NCBI RefSeq assembly: GCF_036088315.1
Contig: NZ_CP107996.1
Span: 2,686,501 to 2,750,500, forward strand
Length of the DNA stretch: 64,000 nucleotides
Source of the DNA: Streptomyces sp. NBC_00344
Lineage (GTDB): Bacteria > Actinomycetota > Actinomycetes > Streptomycetales > Streptomycetaceae
Direction: 5' to 3'
In this document: positions 45,385 through 55,722 of the stretch, piece after piece
How positions within the stretch are numbered: the stretch's first letter is position 1
How the letters are laid out: every line of letters starts with the position of its first letter
The notes under the pieces: model-generated
The model's database searches: none
Told to the model about the DNA's origin: nothing
What the model saw: the letters and a program-made list of their open reading frames with translations, nothing else
Translations under genes and position numbers: made by a program

Positions 45385-48300
45385 TCAGACCTCTTCGACG
45401 CTGCTCGGCTCGCGCCGGGACAGGTCGATACCGAGCTCTTCCGCTGCACGGAAGACGTCCTCGTCCGTGTCGCGCATCTCGATGGACATACCGTCCGAGG
45501 ACAGCACCTCCACGTTGAGACAGAGCGACTGCATTTCCTTGATGAGGACCTTGAAGGACTCAGGAATGCCGGGCTCGGGGATGTTCTCGCCCTTGACGAT
45601 GGCCTCGTACACCTTCACGCGGCCGGTCACGTCGTCGGACTTGATCGTCAGCAGCTCCTGGAGGGCGTAAGCGGCGCCGTAAGCCTCGAGCGCCCACACC
45701 TCCATCTCACCGAAGCGCTGACCGCCGAACTGGGCCTTACCACCCAGCGGCTGCTGCGTGATCATCGAGTACGGACCGGTCGAACGGGCGTGCAGCTTGT
45801 CGTCGACCAGGTGGTGCAGCTTGAGGATGTACATGTACCCGACCGAGATCGGGTCCGGGAACGGCTCACCGGAGCGGCCGTCGAACATCCGGGCCTTACC
45901 GGACGGGAGGACCATGCGGTCGCCGTCGCGGTTGGGGATCGTGGACTCGAAGAGACCGGAGATCTCGTCCTCGCGGGCACCGTCGAAGACCGGGGTCGCG
46001 ACGTTGGTGCCGGGGGCGACATCGTCGGCGCCGATGGACTTGAGGCGCTCCATCCACTCCTCGTTGCCCTCGACCTTCCAGCCCTGGCTGGCGAGCCAGC
46101 CGAGGTGGATCTCCAGGACCTGTCCCGGGTTCATTCGGGACGGGACACCCAGCGGGTTGAGGATGATGTCGACCGGGGTGCCGTCCTCCAGGAACGGCAT
46201 GTCCTCGATCGGCAGGATCTTCGAGATGACGCCCTTGTTGCCGTGACGGCCGGCGAGCTTGTCACCATCGGTGATCTTGCGCTTCTGTGCCACGTAGACG
46301 CGGACCAGCTGGTTCACGCCCGGCGGCAGCTCGTCGCCCTCTTCACGGTCGAAGACGCGGACGCCGATGACCTTGCCGATCTCGCCGTGCGGCACCTTCA
46401 GCGAGGTGTCGCGCACCTCGCGCGCCTTCTCACCGAAGATCGCACGGAGCAGACGCTCCTCCGGGGTCAGCTCGGTCTCGCCCTTGGGCGTGACCTTCCC
46501 GACCAGGACGTCGCCGGCCACGACATCGGCACCGATACGGATGATGCCGCGCTCGTCGAGGTCCGCGAGGACCTCCTCGGAGACGTTCGGGATGTCCCGG
46601 GTGATCTCCTCCGGGCCGAGCTTGGTGTCACGGGCGTCGACCTCGTGCTCCTCGATGTGGATCGAGGAGAGGACGTCGTCCTGCACGAGGCGCTGCGACA
46701 GGATGATCGCGTCCTCGTAGTTGTGACCCTCCCACGGCATGAACGCGACCAGCAGGTTCTTGCCGAGCGCCATCTCGCCGTTCTCGGTCGCGGGACCGTC
46801 GGCCAGAACCTGGTTCTCGATGACCCGGTCGCCCTCGTTGACGACGACCTTCTGGTTGACCGATGTGCCCTGGTTCGAGCGGGAGAACTTGGCGATGCGG
46901 TACGTCGAGTACGTGCCGTCGTCGTTGGCGATGGTGATGTAGTCCGCGGATACCTCCTGGACCACACCGTCCTTCTCCGCCTTGAGGACGTCACCGGCGT
47001 CGACCGCGCAGCGGTACTCCATGCCGGTGCCGACCAGCGGCGCCTCGGACTGGATCAGCGGCACGGCCTGACGCATCATGTTCGCGCCCATCAGGGCACG
47101 GTTGGCGTCGTCGTGCTCGAGGAACGGGATCATGGCGGTCGCGACCGACACCATCTGGCGCGGCGAGACATCCATGTAGTCGACGTCGTCGCCGGGGATG
47201 TAGTCGACCTCGCCGCCACGACGGCGGACCAGGACGCGCGGCTCGGTGAACCGCATCTCCTCGGACAGCGTCGCGTTGGCCTGGGCGATGACGAAGCGGT
47301 CTTCCTCATCGGCGGTCAGGTAGTCGACGTCGTCGGTGACGACACCTTCGACGACCTTGCGGTACGGCGTCTCGACGAAGCCGAACGCGTTGACCCGGCC
47401 GTAGGAGGCGAGCGAGCCGATCAGGCCGATGTTCGGGCCTTCGGGGGTCTCGATCGGGCACATGCGGCCGTAGTGGGACGGGTGCACGTCACGGACCTCG
47501 AAGCCGGCCCGCTCACGGGAGAGACCACCCGGGCCGAGCGCCGACAGACGGCGCTTGTGGGTGAGACCCGACAGCGGGTTGTTCTGGTCCATGAACTGCG
47601 ACAGCTGGCTGGTGCCGAAGAACTCCTTGATGGAGGCGACGACCGGCCGGATGTTGATCAGGGTCTGCGGCGTGATCGCCTCGACGTCCTGGGTCGTCAT
47701 CCGCTCACGCACCACGCGCTCCATCCTGGCCAGGCCCGTACGGACCTGGTTCTGGATGAGCTCGCCGACGTTACGCAGACGACGGTTGCCGAAGTGGTCG
47801 ATGTCGTCGGTCTCGACGACGATCGAACGTCCGGACTCGCCGACCGTCTCGGTCTCGCCCGCGTGCAGCTTGACCAGGTACTTGATGGTGGCGATGATGT
47901 CGTCGCTGGTGAGCACACCGGCGTCGAGCGGCTCTTCGGCGCCGAGCTTCTTGTTCACCTTGTAGCGGCCGACCTTGGCGAGGTCGTAGCGCTTCGGGTT
48001 GAAGTAGAGGTTCTCGAGCAGCGTCTGAGCAGCCTCACGCGTGGGCGGCTCGCCCGGACGCAGCTTGCGGTAGATGTCGAGCAGCGCGTCGTCCTGGCCC
48101 TGGGTGTGGTCCTTCTCCAGGGTGGCGCGCATCGACTCGTACTCGCCGAACTCCTCGAGGATCTGCTCGGTCGTCCAGCCGAGGGCCTTGAGGAGCACGG
48201 TGACGGACTGCTTGCGCTTGCGGTCGATGCGGACACCGACCATGTCGCGCTTGTCGATCTCCATCTCCAGCCAGGCACCCCGGGAAGGGATGATCTTGGC

Positions 48301-48867
48301 GGAGAAGATGTCCTTGTCGGACGTCTTGTCGATCGAGGAGTCGAAGTAGACACCCGGCGAGCGCACCAGCTGGGACACCACGACACGCTCGGTGCCGTTG
48401 ATGACGAAGGTGCCCTTGTTGGTCATGAGCGGGAAGTCGCCCATGAAGACCGTCTGGGACTTGATCTCGCCGGTCTCGTTGTTGGTGAACTCGGCTGTGA
48501 CGAAGAGCGGGGCCGCGAACGTGAAGTCGCGGTCCTTGCACTCGTCGATCGAGTTCTTCGGGGGCTCGAAACGGTGGTCGCGGAACGTCAGCGACATCGA
48601 CCCCGAGAAGTCCTCGATGGGCGAGATCTCTTCGAAGATCTCTTCCAGACCGGACTTGGTGGGAACGTCCTGTCCACTCTCGAGAGCGGCCTCGACGCGA
48701 CCCTTCCAAGCGGCGTTCCCGAGCAGCCAGTCAAAGCTCTCGGTCTGCAGCGCAAGGAGGTTCGGAACCTCGAGGGGCTCCCTGATCTTTGCAAAGGAGA
48801 TGCGCAGCGGGGCGGTGCTGGCGGCGTTGTTCGTATTGGAGGTCGAGGCGTTGCGCGAGGCGGCCAA
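45385..48867 (-). CDS. rpoB: RNA polymerase beta subunit
   Basis: 1160 residues. The rifampicin pocket [18 protein letters not shown] then [14 protein letters not shown] has the sensitive residues at all usual resistance positions. Also [11 protein letters not shown] and the C-terminal [19 protein letters not shown]. The start is judged to be TTG 48867 ((M)[10 protein letters not shown]): AAGGA lies 8 nt upstream and this matches the Streptomyces RpoB N-terminus and length; an in-frame start at 48957 would add 30 non-conserved residues. Confidence 0.98.
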   Translation of the reverse strand: MAASRNASTSNTNNAASTAPLRISFAKIREPLEVPNLLALQTESFDWLLGNAAWKGRVEAALESGQDVPTKSGLEEIFEEISPIEDFSGSMSLTFRDHRFEPPKNSIDECKDRDFTFAAPLFVTAEFTNNETGEIKSQTVFMGDFPLMTNKGTFVINGTERVVVSQLVRSPGVYFDSSIDKTSDKDIFSAKIIPSRGAWLEMEIDKRDMVGVRIDRKRKQSVTVLLKALGWTTEQILEEFGEYESMRATLEKDHTQGQDDALLDIYRKLRPGEPPTREAAQTLLENLYFNPKRYDLAKVGRYKVNKKLGAEEPLDAGVLTSDDIIATIKYLVKLHAGETETVGESGRSIVVETDDIDHFGNRRLRNVGELIQNQVRTGLARMERVVRERMTTQDVEAITPQTLINIRPVVASIKEFFGTSQLSQFMDQNNPLSGLTHKRRLSALGPGGLSRERAGFEVRDVHPSHYGRMCPIETPEGPNIGLIGSLASYGRVNAFGFVETPYRKVVEGVVTDDVDYLTADEEDRFVIAQANATLSEEMRFTEPRVLVRRRGGEVDYIPGDDVDYMDVSPRQMVSVATAMIPFLEHDDANRALMGANMMRQAVPLIQSEAPLVGTGMEYRCAVDAGDVLKAEKDGVVQEVSADYITIANDDGTYSTYRIAKFSRSNQGTSVNQKVVVNEGDRVIENQVLADGPATENGEMALGKNLLVAFMPWEGHNYEDAIILSQRLVQDDVLSSIHIEEHEVDARDTKLGPEEITRDIPNVSEEVLADLDERGIIRIGADVVAGDVLVGKVTPKGETELTPEERLLRAIFGEKAREVRDTSLKVPHGEIGKVIGVRVFDREEGDELPPGVNQLVRVYVAQKRKITDGDKLAGRHGNKGVISKILPIEDMPFLEDGTPVDIILNPLGVPSRMNPGQVLEIHLGWLASQGWKVEGNEEWMERLKSIGADDVAPGTNVATPVFDGAREDEISGLFESTIPNRDGDRMVLPSGKARMFDGRSGEPFPDPISVGYMYILKLHHLVDDKLHARSTGPYSMITQQPLGGKAQFGGQRFGEMEVWALEAYGAAYALQELLTIKSDDVTGRVKVYEAIVKGENIPEPGIPESFKVLIKEMQSLCLNVEVLSSDGMSIEMRDTDEDVFRAAEELGIDLSRREPSSVEEV

Positions 48868-49028
48868 GAGGGGGTCCTTCCGAGGGCTCGGACTCACTAC
48901 GCGCGTACCGGTCCCAAGCCGTGCAGGGAGACAGACGTCCCAGGTCAGGGAAATCAATCATCGATGCTCGAGCGAGGGCATGCCCCTGGTGACGGGCAGG
49001 AGGCAGCTAACAGGCAGCGCAAAGGGTC

Positions 49029-49057
49029 AGTGTAGCCACTAGGCTCACTGATGTCCA
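49029..49057 (-). promoter_or_regulatory. Predicted rpoB promoter
   Basis: -35 TGGACA (49052-49057), 17-nt spacer, -10 TACACT (49029-49034), giving a leader of about 150 nt. A second candidate, TTGCTC-N16-TATGGT, lies at 49276-49303. Both are inside the 554-bp rplL-rpoB gap, so rpoBC need not rely on read-through from rplJL. Confidence 0.55.
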
Positions 49058-49331
49058 GAGCGGGTTTTTTGAGACCCTCATTCTTCTTCTCAACACCTGC
49101 GGCAAAGCTTCCCTCTTCGTCGCCGATCCATGCCTCGGATACGGATCGATGTGACGACGCGTCCTGAGAATTGCGCGCTCCGTGCGGTTCGTCAAGGCCC
49201 CCACACACCGGGGACCGCCCTCAGCGGCACTGCCGGAGCACCGGAAGGCGCCAGGTCCGGCGCACAACGAAGATCACCATACTCGTCGGAACGGCAAGAG
49301 CAAGGCAGCCATCAGAAGCGTCACGGGACGA

Positions 49332-49416
49332 CGAAGGGCGACCACCCGGATGGGTGATCGCCCTTCGCGATGACGTCGTACGCCTCACGGCGTACTCAGA
49401 GAGTCAGAAGACTCTC
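49332..49416 (-). terminator. Three stacked hairpins after rplL
   Basis: In order from rplL: GAGAGTC/GACTCTC with an AGAA loop (49399-49416), GTACGCC/GGCGTAC with a TCAC loop (49378-49395), and a 16-bp stem with one mismatch and GGAT loop (49332-49367). They are placed where rplJL read-through into rpoBC is attenuated or processed in other bacteria. Confidence 0.75.
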
Positions 49417-49421
49417 AGGAG

Positions 49422-49805
49422 TCACTTGACCTCGACGGAGGCGCCGGCGCCCTTGAGGGACTCGGCAGCCTTCTCGGCGGCGTCCTTGGCGACCTTCTCG
49501 AGGACGGGCTTCGGGGCGCCGTCCACGAGGTCCTTGGCCTCCTTGAGACCCAGCGAGGTCAGCTCACGCACGACCTTGATGACCTGGATCTTCTTGTCGC
49601 CGGCACCCGTGAGGATGACGTCGAACTCGTCCTGCTCGGCCTCGGCCTCGGCGGGCGCGCCCGCGGCAGCACCGGCGGCAACGGCGACCGGGGCGGCAGC
49701 CTTGACGTCGAACTTCTCCTCGAAGGCCTTGACGAACTCGGAGAGCTCGATGAGGGTCAGAGTCTCGAACTGCTCAAGCAGCTCGCCCTGGGACAGCTTC
49801 GCCAT
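49422..49805 (-). CDS. rplL: 50S ribosomal protein L7/L12
   Basis: 127 residues: N-terminal dimerisation helices [18 protein letters not shown], Ala/Glu-rich hinge (about 36-60), and the factor-binding C-terminal domain [21 protein letters not shown]. Forms the stalk with L10. 82 bp after rplJ. Confidence 0.98.
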   Translation of the reverse strand: MAKLSQGELLEQFETLTLIELSEFVKAFEEKFDVKAAAPVAVAAGAAAGAPAEAEAEQDEFDVILTGAGDKKIQVIKVVRELTSLGLKEAKDLVDGAPKPVLEKVAKDAAEKAAESLKGAGASVEVK

Positions 49806-49887
49806 GATGGCGTCCTTCCACTTTTTCGGCAGGTGCCGGGTGTATATGACGGCGGGCGTACGGGGCCCGCTGTGACGCGATACCGAA

Positions 49888-50445
49888 TTACTCGGCGTCG
49901 GCCTCGGCGGGAGCCGGCGTACCGGCACCGCCCTGCTCGGCCTTGGCGCGAAGGGCGTCCGCGGTGCGGACGAACTCCGACAGCGGGGCCTGGAAAGTCG
50001 CCGCGGCCTTGGCCATCGACGCCTTGATCCCACCGGCCACCTTGGCGAGCAGAACCTCGCGGGACTCGAGGTCCGCAAGCTTCTTGATCTCATCGGCGGA
50101 CAGCGCCTTACCATCAAGGACACCGCCCTTGATGATCAGATCGGGGTTGTCCTTGGCGAAGTCACGAAGACCCTTCGCCGACTCCACCGGGTCACCGGTG
50201 ACGAAGGCAACCGCCGTCGGACCTGCGAACAGGTCGTCCAGCGTGTTGATCCCGGCCTCGTTGGCCGCGATCTTGGTCAGCGTGTTCTTCACCACGGCGT
50301 ACTGGGCGTTCTCACCGAGCGAACGGCGCAGCTGCTTGAGCTGGGCCACGGTGAGACCCCGGTACTCGGTCAGCACAGCGGCGTTCGAGCTGCGGAACTG
50401 GTCCGCGAGCTCGGCTACCGCGGCAGCCTTGTCGGGCCTTGCCAT
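49888..50445 (-). CDS. rplJ: 50S ribosomal protein L10
   Basis: 185 residues: [39 protein letters not shown]-terminal helix for L12 dimers. ATG 50445 is the family start, with GGAAGGAGG upstream. Autoregulation by L10-L12 binding to the leader is established in other bacteria; the leader here is described separately. Confidence 0.97.
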   Translation of the reverse strand: MARPDKAAAVAELADQFRSSNAAVLTEYRGLTVAQLKQLRRSLGENAQYAVVKNTLTKIAANEAGINTLDDLFAGPTAVAFVTGDPVESAKGLRDFAKDNPDLIIKGGVLDGKALSADEIKKLADLESREVLLAKVAGGIKASMAKAAATFQAPLSEFVRTADALRAKAEQGGAGTPAPAEADAE

Positions 50446-50668
50446 AGAGCGTCGGCCTCCTTCCGGGTGATGAGGACCGCTCAGAAGGGGCTGGGCAAAA
50501 CAAATACGCCCCGGCACAGGTGCACGGGGCGTGAGCTCCACCGGACAGAGTCCGGGAGCACTTCCACGAAATCACCTGCGCAGGTCGTCCGCACCCAGCG
50601 GATCCTTCGGCCGCCACACCCTCTTGCGAGAGCGCGGCAACGACCAGCGGTCTTTGGCTTCGTTGAGG
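50446..50668 (-). ncRNA. rplJ leader with attenuator-like hairpin
   Basis: From the promoter at 50669-50698 the leader would be about 215 nt. It contains CCGGAC/GTCCGG near 50541-50555 and, closer to rplJ, ACGCCCCG (50506-50513) paired with CGGGGCGT (50525-50532), followed on the minus strand by ATTTGTTTTG. The U-rich run makes this a real terminator candidate, a rarity in this GC-rich window, and fits an L10-type leader. Confidence 0.55.
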
Positions 50669-50698
50669 AGAGTACGCGAACGGGTCCGGGCCAGGCAA
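50669..50698 (-). promoter_or_regulatory. rplJ promoter
   Basis: -35 TTGCCT (50693-50698), 18-nt spacer, -10 TACTCT (50669-50674). Confidence 0.5.
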
Positions 50699-50764
50699 AT
50701 CGCCTGCCCCCCGCCCACTCCCGAGCCTGCCCGCGGGGCGGCAGCGCGCCTCTCAGGCGGCGTT

Positions 50765-51140
50765 TCGCACCGCCCATCATGTCCGCCAGGTCCAGCGTCC
50801 CGGCGGCCGGCGGCGTCTTCACGGTGACCGGGCTCGTATCGGCGCCCCGCCCCCGCGTCCGCGCCTTCAGCGCGTCGTCCACGCCTTCAGCGCGTCAAAG
50901 GCCACCGTGCCCGCGTAGTGCGTGGTGCCCGTCCGTTCACGGTCTCCGTAGCGGCCTTCCTGAGGTCCTTGGAGGCGGACATCGCCGCGGACTCGTCCGC
51001 TGGGTCAGCGCCCGCCCCGGAGCCGGCGGGACCGAGCGGGTCCGCGCCGCCGCCGTCGGGGTCCACCGGGTGGGCACCTGGCTGTCGGCGGCGCGCTGCA
51101 CAGCGGCGGCCGGGGTGACCCGTACGGGCTCCGTGCCGGG
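50765..51140 (-). pseudogene. Decayed secreted lipoprotein gene (LppX/LolA-like)
   Basis: Three frames hold consecutive pieces of one protein: TEPVRVTPAAAVQRAADSQ near the N-terminal side; SAAMSASKDLRKAATETVNG, continued after a frame change by GTTHYAGTVAFDALKA; and DTSPVTVKTPPAAGTLDLAD then MMGGA at the end. Such pieces fit the Streptomyces lipoproteins of the SxSKDLKK...HYxGTV...APPA..DLAEMM type usually found between rplJ and rplA. The central part is missing and GACGCGCTGAAGGCG occurs twice near 50880, suggesting deletion between short repeats. No signal peptide or start remains. Confidence 0.65.
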
Positions 51141-51176
51141 GTGCCTTGCCTCCGGGCACCGATGGGACCGCGATCG

Positions 51177-51220
51177 AAAAAGCCGGGCCCCGCACCTCGG
51201 AAGAGGTGCGGGGCCCGGCT
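51177..51220 (-). terminator. rplKA terminator
   Basis: An 18-bp perfect stem (51181-51198 with 51203-51220) with a 4-nt loop, followed on the minus strand by TTTTTCG. A textbook intrinsic terminator 43 nt after the rplA stop. Confidence 0.9.
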
Positions 51221-51263
51221 GTCACAACGCGCGTGGACCGCGGCTGCCTGCCGACCCGGAGGA

Positions 51264-51986
51264 TCAGACGGCGGCCGGGTCCTCCTCGACCAGGAGGTTG
51301 CGGGTGCGGTTGGCGTCCAGCGGGATGCCGGGGCCCATCGTGGTGGCCAGCGTGGCCTTCTTGATGTAGCGGCCCTTGGCGGCCGACGGCTTCAGACGGA
51401 GGACTTCCTCCAGCGCCGCGGCGTAGTTCTCGACCAGCTTCGTCTCGTCGAAGGAAACCTTGCCGATGATGAAGTGCAGGTTCGAGTGCTTGTCGACGCG
51501 GAACTCGATCTTGCCGCCCTTGATGTCCGTGACAGCCTTCGTCACATCAGGGGTGACCGTTCCGGTCTTCGGGTTGGGCATCAGACCACGCGGACCGAGC
51601 ACCCGGCCGAGGCGGCCGACCTTGCCCATGAGGTCCGGGGTGGCGACGACGGCGTCGAAGTCCAGACGGCCCTTCGCAACCTCGTCGATGAGCTCGTCGG
51701 CGCCGACGATGTCGGCGCCCGCGGCCTCCGCGGCCGCAGCACGGTCACCGGTCGCGAAGACCAGGACCCGGGCGGTCTTGCCGGTGCCGTGCGGCAGGTT
51801 CACGGTGCCACGGACCATCTGGTCCGCCTTGCGGGGGTCAACACCCAGACGCATGGCGACCTCGACGGTGCCGTCGAACTTGGTCGCGGTGGTGTCCTTG
51901 GCGAGACGGACGGCCTCGAGCGGGGCATACAGCTTGTCCGCGTCGACCTTGGCGTCCGCAGCGCGGAGAGTCTTGCTGCGCTTCAC
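51264..51986 (-). CDS. rplA: 50S ribosomal protein L1
   Basis: 240 residues from GTG 51986 ((V)[13 protein letters not shown]): [34 protein letters not shown]. Mobile L1-stalk protein and, in E. coli, repressor of rplKA. 82 bp after rplK. Confidence 0.97.
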   Translation of the reverse strand: MKRSKTLRAADAKVDADKLYAPLEAVRLAKDTTATKFDGTVEVAMRLGVDPRKADQMVRGTVNLPHGTGKTARVLVFATGDRAAAAEAAGADIVGADELIDEVAKGRLDFDAVVATPDLMGKVGRLGRVLGPRGLMPNPKTGTVTPDVTKAVTDIKGGKIEFRVDKHSNLHFIIGKVSFDETKLVENYAAALEEVLRLKPSAAKGRYIKKATLATTMGPGIPLDANRTRNLLVEEDPAAV

Positions 51987-52068
51987 TTCTGCTCCTAGAT
52001 GTGGAGTGGGAGTCGTGGTCCGGGCCGGCGCTGGCCCTGCCACTGTGGTGCTACGGGGGGGGGCTGGA

Positions 52069-52503
52069 TCAGCCCTCGACCGTGATGCCCATCGAACGGG
52101 CGGTGCCAGCGATGATCTTCGACGCGGCGTCGAGGTCGTTGGCGTTCAGGTCGGGAAGCTTGGTCGTGGCGATCTCGCGGACCTGGTCGGCGGTGAGCTT
52201 CGCGACCTTGGTCTTGTGAGGCTCGCCGGAGCCCTTCTCCACACCTGCGGCCTTGAGGATCAGCTTCGCGGCCGGCGGAGTCTTCGTGATGAAGGTGAAG
52301 GAACGGTCCTCGTAGACCGTGATCTCCACCGGCACGACCATGCCACGCTGCGACTCGGTCGCGGCGTTGTAGGCCTTGCAGAACTCCATGATGTTGACGC
52401 CGTGCTGACCCAGTGCGGGGCCGACCGGCGGAGCCGGGTTGGCCGCACCGGCCTTGATCTGGAGCTTGATAAGCCCCGTGACCTTCTTCTTCTTGGGAGG
52501 CAT
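52069..52503 (-). CDS. rplK: 50S ribosomal protein L11
   Basis: 144 residues: [39 protein letters not shown], the thiostrepton-binding N-terminal region, and [11 protein letters not shown] at the end. L11 is also needed for RelA activation. A run of nine G (52055-52063) lies just after its stop. Confidence 0.98.
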
Positions 52504-52573
52504 TGCTCTCTCCGGGTCCTAGTGAGAGTGTTCAGCCGCCGATCCGGTCATCCGGATGGAGGCATACCGCACA

Positions 52574-52601
52574 ACGATAACGGGTATAGCTGCGCGACCA
52601 A
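52574..52601 (-). promoter_or_regulatory. Possible rplK promoter
   Basis: -35 TTGGTC (52596-52601), 16-nt spacer, -10 TATCGT (52574-52579). The -35 sits immediately after the nusG terminator. Confidence 0.4.
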
Positions 52602-52604
52602 AAA

Positions 52605-52649
52605 CCAAGCAGGTCAGACCGGCTGCGAGAGCCCGTCTGACCTGCTTGG
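52605..52649 (-). terminator. secE-nusG terminator
   Basis: A 15-bp perfect stem (52605-52619 with 52635-52649) followed on the minus strand by TTTTTGG, 30 nt after the nusG stop. Confidence 0.9.
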
Positions 52650-52679
52650 AAGGCTTGTGTCCGGAAGCTCGACGAAGCG

Positions 52680-53570
52680 TCAGTTCTTCTGGATCTGGTC
52701 GAAGCTGAGCTCGACCGGGGTCTCCCGGCCGAAGATCTCGACGAGACCCTTGACCTTCTTCGAGTCGGCGTTGATCTCGTTGATCGTCGCCTGCAGCGTC
52801 GCGAACGGGCCGTCGGTGACGGTGACCGAGTCGCCGACCTCGAAGTCCAGCACCTGGACCTCGACCTTGCGGGACGGAGCCGGCTTGCCCTCGGCCTCGG
52901 CCGCCTCGCGGGCCGCCTTCTCCTCCGCCTCCGGGGCGAGCATCTTGACGATCTCGTCCAGGGTCAGCGGGTACGGGTCGTAGGCGTTGCCGACGAATCC
53001 GGTGACGCCGGGGGTGTTGCGGACCACGCCCCAGGACTCGTTGGTGAGGTCCATACGGACCAGGACGTAACCGGGAAGCTTGTTCTGGCGGACGTTCTTG
53101 CGCTCGCCGTTCTTGATCTGGACGATCTCTTCCTCGGGCACTTCGGCCTGGTAGATGAACTCCTCGACGTTCAGCGAGACGGCACGCTGCTCCAGGTTCG
53201 CCTTCACACGCTTCTCGTAACCGGCGTACGTGTGGATGACGTACCACTCGCCGGGCAGTCCGCGAAGCTCCTGGCGCAGGGCCTCCACCGGGTCGACGGG
53301 GGGCACGTCCTCGGCCTCGGCCTGCTCGTCGTCGCCGGCCTCGGCTTCGGCTTCGACGGCCTCTTCGTCCTCAGCGGTCTCGGCCTCGGCGACGGCCTCG
53401 CCCTCGGTGTGCACTGCGGCCTCTTCGGCGGGCTCGCCGGCAACGGCGTCAGCGGCTTCTGCCTGGTCCGGCTCCACAGCATCCGCCGCCTCGACGATGT
53501 CGAGCTCGTCCTCCGCGGACTCGAAGCTTTCGCCCGGCTCGACGGCCTCGTTCAGATTCGGGTCAGACAC
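52680..53570 (-). CDS. nusG: Transcription termination/antitermination factor NusG
   Basis: 296 residues from GTG 53570. The first ~115 are an acidic Glu/Ala-rich extension found in Streptomyces NusG but not in E. coli. Then the NGN domain [20 protein letters not shown] and the KOW domain [21 protein letters not shown]. Binds RNA polymerase and couples with S10. 74 bp after secE. Confidence 0.97.
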   Translation of the reverse strand: MSDPNLNEAVEPGESFESAEDELDIVEAADAVEPDQAEAADAVAGEPAEEAAVHTEGEAVAEAETAEDEEAVEAEAEAGDDEQAEAEDVPPVDPVEALRQELRGLPGEWYVIHTYAGYEKRVKANLEQRAVSLNVEEFIYQAEVPEEEIVQIKNGERKNVRQNKLPGYVLVRMDLTNESWGVVRNTPGVTGFVGNAYDPYPLTLDEIVKMLAPEAEEKAAREAAEAEGKPAPSRKVEVQVLDFEVGDSVTVTDGPFATLQATINEINADSKKVKGLVEIFGRETPVELSFDQIQKN

Positions 53571-53644
53571 GGTGGCTGCTTCTTCCTGGATACAAATCGG
53601 GTGGAACATGCGAAAGGAGCGCCGCTCGGGGCGCCCTTCGCGGA

Positions 53645-53929
53645 TCAGCCAAAGATGTACTTGGCGGCTTGATTGAAACCATAGTCAATGACCATCACGA
53701 TGCCGATCATGATCACGACGAAGACGATCACCACGGAGGTGTAGGTCGTCAGCTGGCTACGAGTCGGCCAGACAACCTTGCGCAGTTCGGCGACAATCTG
53801 GCGGTAGAAAAGAGCAAGACGGCCCAGAGGGCCCTTCTTGCCACGCTTTCCGCCCTTGCGCGCCCGCTTCGACTCCGGCGCTTCATCCTGCGCATCAGGC
53901 ACGTCGATGGAGCCGACGGCGTCCGTCAC
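53645..53929 (-). CDS. secE: Preprotein translocase subunit SecE
   Basis: 94 residues: a basic linker ([13 protein letters not shown]), the amphipathic helix [15 protein letters not shown] and one transmembrane helix [20 protein letters not shown]. Clamps SecY. First gene of secE-nusG, downstream of tRNA-Trp. Confidence 0.97.
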   Translation of the reverse strand: MTDAVGSIDVPDAQDEAPESKRARKGGKRGKKGPLGRLALFYRQIVAELRKVVWPTRSQLTTYTSVVIVFVVIMIGIVMVIDYGFNQAAKYIFG

Positions 53930-54036
53930 GTTCTCTCACCTGATTCCGGGTCGTGGCCGTGCCGCGCCCGGTGGAGCCGCACGGCGATGCATTGAAGTAC
54001 GTACATGCGCACACAGCCTGGCGAAGGTGTGTGTAG

Positions 54037-54109
54037 CAGGGCCGGAGGGACTTGAACCCCCAACCGCTGGTTTTGGAGACCAGTGCTCTACCAATTGAGC
54101 TACGACCCT
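54037..54109 (-). tRNA. trpT: tRNA-Trp (CCA anticodon)
   Basis: 73 nt. Acceptor AGGGTCG pairs with CGGCCCT; D-arm GCTCAATTGGTAGAGC; anticodon loop CTCCAAA; T-loop GGTTCAAGTCC. The 3' CCA is not encoded. Placed before secE, as in Mycobacterium. Confidence 0.95.
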
Positions 54110-54334
54110 TTGTGGTTCTCCCAACCTACCGCATCCGACCGAGTGCACCGAGTGCGTACGACGGGACGGTTGGTGTGGGCCAACGACGAGTGAGTGTACG
54201 TGGTCAGCGCCCTGACGTCGAACAGCAAGCCCGGCCCGCTCCCGGGACGATCCGTGGCCGCCCGGTTTCCGACGGGTGTCCGGTCCTCGAAACCTGTGTG
54301 CCGAGTGCGTTCGGGGTCTGGGACGATGTGCCCC

Positions 54335-55561
54335 ATGAGCGCTGCAACTCCTCCGACCGAGCGCAGGGTCTCCGCCCGCATCGGTGCTATCTCCGAGTCC
54401 GCGACCCTGGCCGTCGACGCCAAGGCCAAGGCCCTCAAGGCCGCCGGGCGCCCGGTGATCGGCTTCGGTGCCGGTGAGCCCGACTTCCCCACGCCCGGCT
54501 ACATCGTCGAGGCCGCGATCGAGGCCTGCCGCAACCCGAAGTACCACCGCTACACCCCGGCCGGCGGGCTCCCCGAGCTCAAGGCCGCCATCGCAGCGAA
54601 GACGCTGCGTGACTCCGGATACGAGGTCGACGCCTCCCAGGTGCTGGTCACCAACGGCGGCAAGCAGGCCATCTACCAGGCCTTCGCCGCGATCCTCGAC
54701 CCGGGCGACGAGGTCATCGTCCCGGCCCCGTACTGGACGACCTACCCCGAGTCGATCCGGCTGGCGGGCGGTGTCCCGGTCGACGTGGTCGCCGACGAGA
54801 CCACCGGCTACCGGGTCTCCGTCGAGCAGCTCGAAGCCGCCAGGACCGAGAAGACGAAGGTCGTCCTCTTCGTCTCCCCCTCGAACCCGACCGGCGCCGT
54901 GTACAGCGAGGCCGACACCGAGGCGATCGGGAAGTGGGCGGCCGAGCACGGGCTGTGGGTGCTGACCGACGAGATCTACGAACACCTGGTGTACGGCGAC
55001 GCGAAGTTCACCTCGCTGCCGGCGATCGTCCCCGAGCTGCGCGACAAGTGCATCGTGGTCAACGGTGTCGCCAAGACCTACGCGATGACCGGCTGGCGCG
55101 TCGGGTGGTTCATCGGCCCCAAGGACATCGTGAAGGCCGCGGCCAATCTCCAGTCGCACGCCACGTCCAATGTCGCCAATGTCTCGCAGGCCGCCGCGCT
55201 GGCCGCCGTGTCGGGCGACCTGGACGCCGTCGACGAGATGCGCACCGCCTTCGACCGGCGCCGGAAGACCATCGTCCGGATGCTCGACGAGATCGACGGT
55301 GTGATCTGCCCCGAGCCCGAGGGCGCCTTCTACGCGTACCCCTCGGTGAAGGGACTCATCGGCAAGGAGATCCGGGGCAAGCGCCCGCAGAGCTCGGTGG
55401 AGCTCGCCGCGCTGATCCTCGACGAGGTCGAGGTGGCCGTGGTGCCCGGTGAGGCCTTCGGCACCCCCGGTTATCTGCGGCTCTCCTACGCGCTGGGCGA
55501 CGACGACCTGATCGAGGGCGTCTCCCGGATGCAGAAGCTGCTGGGCGAGGCCAAGGCCTGA
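54335..55561 (+). CDS. aspC: Class I aminotransferase (aspartate type)
   Basis: 408 residues, PLP-dependent. [38 protein letters not shown] lysine in [16 protein letters not shown], substrate Arg in GYLRLSYAL. Aspartate:2-oxoglutarate transamination is the likely main reaction. ATG 54335 gives the usual length. Divergent from tRNA-Trp-secE. Confidence 0.93.
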   Translation: MSAATPPTERRVSARIGAISESATLAVDAKAKALKAAGRPVIGFGAGEPDFPTPGYIVEAAIEACRNPKYHRYTPAGGLPELKAAIAAKTLRDSGYEVDASQVLVTNGGKQAIYQAFAAILDPGDEVIVPAPYWTTYPESIRLAGGVPVDVVADETTGYRVSVEQLEAARTEKTKVVLFVSPSNPTGAVYSEADTEAIGKWAAEHGLWVLTDEIYEHLVYGDAKFTSLPAIVPELRDKCIVVNGVAKTYAMTGWRVGWFIGPKDIVKAAANLQSHATSNVANVSQAAALAAVSGDLDAVDEMRTAFDRRRKTIVRMLDEIDGVICPEPEGAFYAYPSVKGLIGKEIRGKRPQSSVELAALILDEVEVAVVPGEAFGTPGYLRLSYALGDDDLIEGVSRMQKLLGEAKA

Positions 55562-55586
55562 CGCAGACCACCAAGAACTCCCAGGG

Positions 55587-55616
55587 ACGGGTCTCCGGCT
55601 GCTGCCGGGGGCCCGT
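55587..55616 (+). terminator. Terminator after aspC
   Basis: ACGGG/CCCGT outer arms and CCGG/CCGG inner arms; TTTTCT follows a few bases later. Confidence 0.5.
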
Positions 55617-55722
55617 TCCGCCTTTTCTCCACGCCGCGCGGCCCTCGGGTCTTCGTTCGGGAAAGTACCCGTTGGTGGAAAGCGGCTACCGGGGTGGCGG
55701 GTCCGTACGGCAGGATCTTGGG

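Noticed and set aside
45385..48867. Rifampicin-resistance type rpoB
   Set aside because: The [15 protein letters not shown] and [13 protein letters not shown] stretch has the sensitive residues.
50467..51369. Plus-strand 300-codon frame across the rplJ-rplA gap
   Set aside because: Arg/Pro-rich shadow sequence; the minus strand carries lipoprotein remnants and the rplJ leader instead.
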